DNA of 22,937 bases from Eubacteriaceae bacterium (GTDB taxonomy: Bacteria; Bacillota; Clostridia; Eubacteriales; UBA1433): positions 1 through 22,937 of the forward strand of contig JAAZOI010000082.1 in the NCBI GenBank assembly GCA_012797825.1, in the 5' to 3' direction. The position numbers were made by a program, and so were the translations under genes. Shown piece after piece: positions 22,303-22,937 of this stretch (positions within the stretch are counted from its first letter, which is position 1; each line of letters opens with the position of its first letter). Under the pieces are notes generated by a model. The model saw only the letters and a list, made by a program, of their open reading frames with translations, was not told the origin of the DNA and ran no database searches.

Positions 22303-22333
22303 AAGGCGGAACGCCAAGGTTGTCGTTCCCTAC
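22303..22333. repeat. Repeat type 2, copy 1
   Basis: 31 nt beginning AAGGCGGAACG and ending CGTTCCCTAC. The arms GGAACG / CGTTCC are kept while the centre has diverged from copy 2 (22528-22558). Confidence 0.7.
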
Positions 22334-22527
22334 GATTTCGGGGAAGGGCAAGCAGGAAGTCTGATACAAAATAATTCGTAAGTATAAGTCGAATGACGAT
22401 TAAGTAATTGAACGTCTGCGGAAGTCTGACAGGTATAAATATGATGTTGGTAACAATCTAACGGATATTTTAAAAGTAAGGTAAAATCATTCACATTAAT
22501 TACGAATTCAGAGCAGTAAATACAGAG
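22334..22527. other. Structured core between repeats, possible mobile-element residue
   Basis: About 190 nt. The direct repeat GGAAGTCTGA occurs at 22355-22364 and 22420-22429. A 9-bp long-range inverted pair AATTCGTAA (22373-22381) / TTACGAATT (22500-22508) encloses most of it. The text has the flavour of a group II intron or similar structured RNA fragment, but no reverse transcriptase or catalytic domain V is visible, so the identity is open. Confidence 0.35.
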
Positions 22528-22558
22528 AAGGCGGAACGACACAGGGGTCGTTCCCTAC
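22528..22558. repeat. Repeat type 2, copy 2
   Basis: 31 nt with a perfect 8-bp stem GGAACGAC / GTCGTTCC and loop ACAGGG, ending CCCTAC. Confidence 0.75.
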
Positions 22559-22608
22559 AATTAAAAGCAAAGCAAGAAGGTCGTTTTTCGGGGATGAGGG
22601 CGTCAGAA

Positions 22609-22632
22609 CGGGCGAACACAGTTCGCCCCTAC
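22609..22632. repeat. Repeat type 1, copy 2
   Basis: 24 nt identical to 22233-22256; 7-bp stem GGGCGAA / TTCGCCC with a 5-nt loop. Confidence 0.85.
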
Positions 22633-22656
22633 AATTGCATTATTTGCCAAAAAAAA

Positions 22657-22674
22657 ACGGTATATACATACCGT
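22657..22674 (-). terminator. Terminator downstream of rplT
   Basis: Seven-bp perfect stem ACGGTAT / ATACCGT with a 4-nt loop. The minus-strand tail begins with a run of eight T counting the arm end. It lies 12 nt past the rplT stop. Confidence 0.88.
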
Positions 22675-22686
22675 AATTTTTATTAA

Positions 22687-22937
22687 TTATATATTCGCTT
22701 TAGCGACTTTCGCAAGTTCCGCAAACGCGTTTGCGTCATTCATCGCAATATCCGCAAGTATCTTTCTGTCTACTTCTATTCCAGCTTTTTTAAGCCCGAA
22801 TATAAATTTGCTGTAGCTCATGTCATTAATTCTCGCGGCAGCGTTTATTCTGCTTATCCAAAGTTTGCGATAATTTCTTTTCTTTTCTTTTCTTCCAATG
22901 TAGCTGTCTCTAAGCGCTCTTATAACGGCTTCGTTCG
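22687..22937 (-). CDS. rplT: 50S ribosomal protein L20, C-terminal part
   Basis: The last 83 residues are visible; the N-terminus lies beyond the window. Landmarks: AVIRALRDSYIGRKEKKRNY, LWISRINAAAR, MSYSKFIFGLKKAGIEVDRK, ILADIAMNDANAF. L20 is an early-assembly 23S-binding protein. In Firmicutes it is normally the last gene of the infC-rpmI-rplT operon, which would continue to the right. The stop TAA is followed closely by a strong terminator. Nothing is unusual in the visible part. Confidence 0.97.
   Translation of the reverse strand, partial: NEAVIRALRDSYIGRKEKKRNYRKLWISRINAAARINDMSYSKFIFGLKKAGIEVDRKILADIAMNDANAFAELAKVAKANI

Larger units (their letters stand above)
22050..22686. other. Gene-free stretch with repeat cluster
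   Basis: 637 bp. It holds a hairpin after the 190-codon gene, four short GC-rich repeat copies of two kinds, a 190-nt core with possible long-range pairing, and the rplT terminator. No convincing protein gene is present; a 70-codon minus-strand frame here has no SD and crosses the repeats. Confidence 0.7.

Noticed and set aside
22330..22542. 70-codon minus-strand frame
   Set aside because: No SD and it crosses the repeat elements; better explained as noise.
22216..22632. CRISPR array
   Set aside because: Only two copies each of two palindromic repeats, with irregular spacing and no equal-length spacers or cas genes.

Overview
The window reads as a low-GC Clostridia (Firmicutes) chromosome segment. 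Supporting signs are AT-rich intergenic DNA, strong AGGAGG-type ribosome binding sites, an SPP1-type phage holin, a LemA/DUF2207 pair, a DUF421 protein, an HD-GYP protein, CCA-encoded tRNA genes, and short GC-rich hairpin repeats of a kind I associate with Oscillospirales-like gut genomes. The genus is not determinable from the sequence alone. Most genes are on the minus strand.

Left part (1-6.3 kb): the 3'-truncated gene of a membrane HD-GYP c-di-GMP phosphodiesterase. Upstream of it are an unannotated 27-codon hydrophobic peptide gene, bracketed by a 15-bp perfect inverted repeat, and a conserved hypothetical gene with a good sigma-A promoter. Next comes a four-gene MacAB-like efflux operon: small membrane protein, membrane-fusion protein, ATPase and FtsX-type permease.

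Middle (6.3-14 kb): AT-rich spacer with palindromes and a doubtful 84-codon ORF, a GntR/FadR-type regulator, and an isolated phage-type lysis cassette (SPP1 holin plus M15 endolysin) with no other phage genes. Then a LemA-DUF2207 operon, a YbjQ-like protein ending in a RanBP2-type zinc finger, and a DUF421 membrane protein.

Right-middle (14-18 kb): a minus-strand run of leuB, a ribbon-helix-helix/zinc-ribbon protein and a DUF2971 protein, the last two separated by a stem-loop; this resembles a two-gene toxin-antitoxin or defence arrangement. Upstream of leuB lie three very small minus-strand genes, each with its own terminator. Two of them encode paralogous proteins sharing a C-terminal DYLxLYI motif. 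Beside them on the plus strand is a candidate 117-nt small RNA with a sigma-A promoter, a predicted pseudoknot (12-bp and 10-bp perfect stems) and a strong terminator. This small-gene/RNA island is my best candidate for an undescribed system.

Right end (18-22.9 kb): a six-tRNA operon (Val-Asp-Phe-Gly-Cys-Leu) with a near-consensus promoter and terminator, a Cys-rich small-domain protein, a GH36-like glycosidase, an orphan membrane-anchored protein, a cluster of short GC-rich hairpin repeats around a structured 190-nt core (probably mobile-element residue), and the 3' end of rplT. All functional assignments come from reading motifs by eye; no database search was possible.
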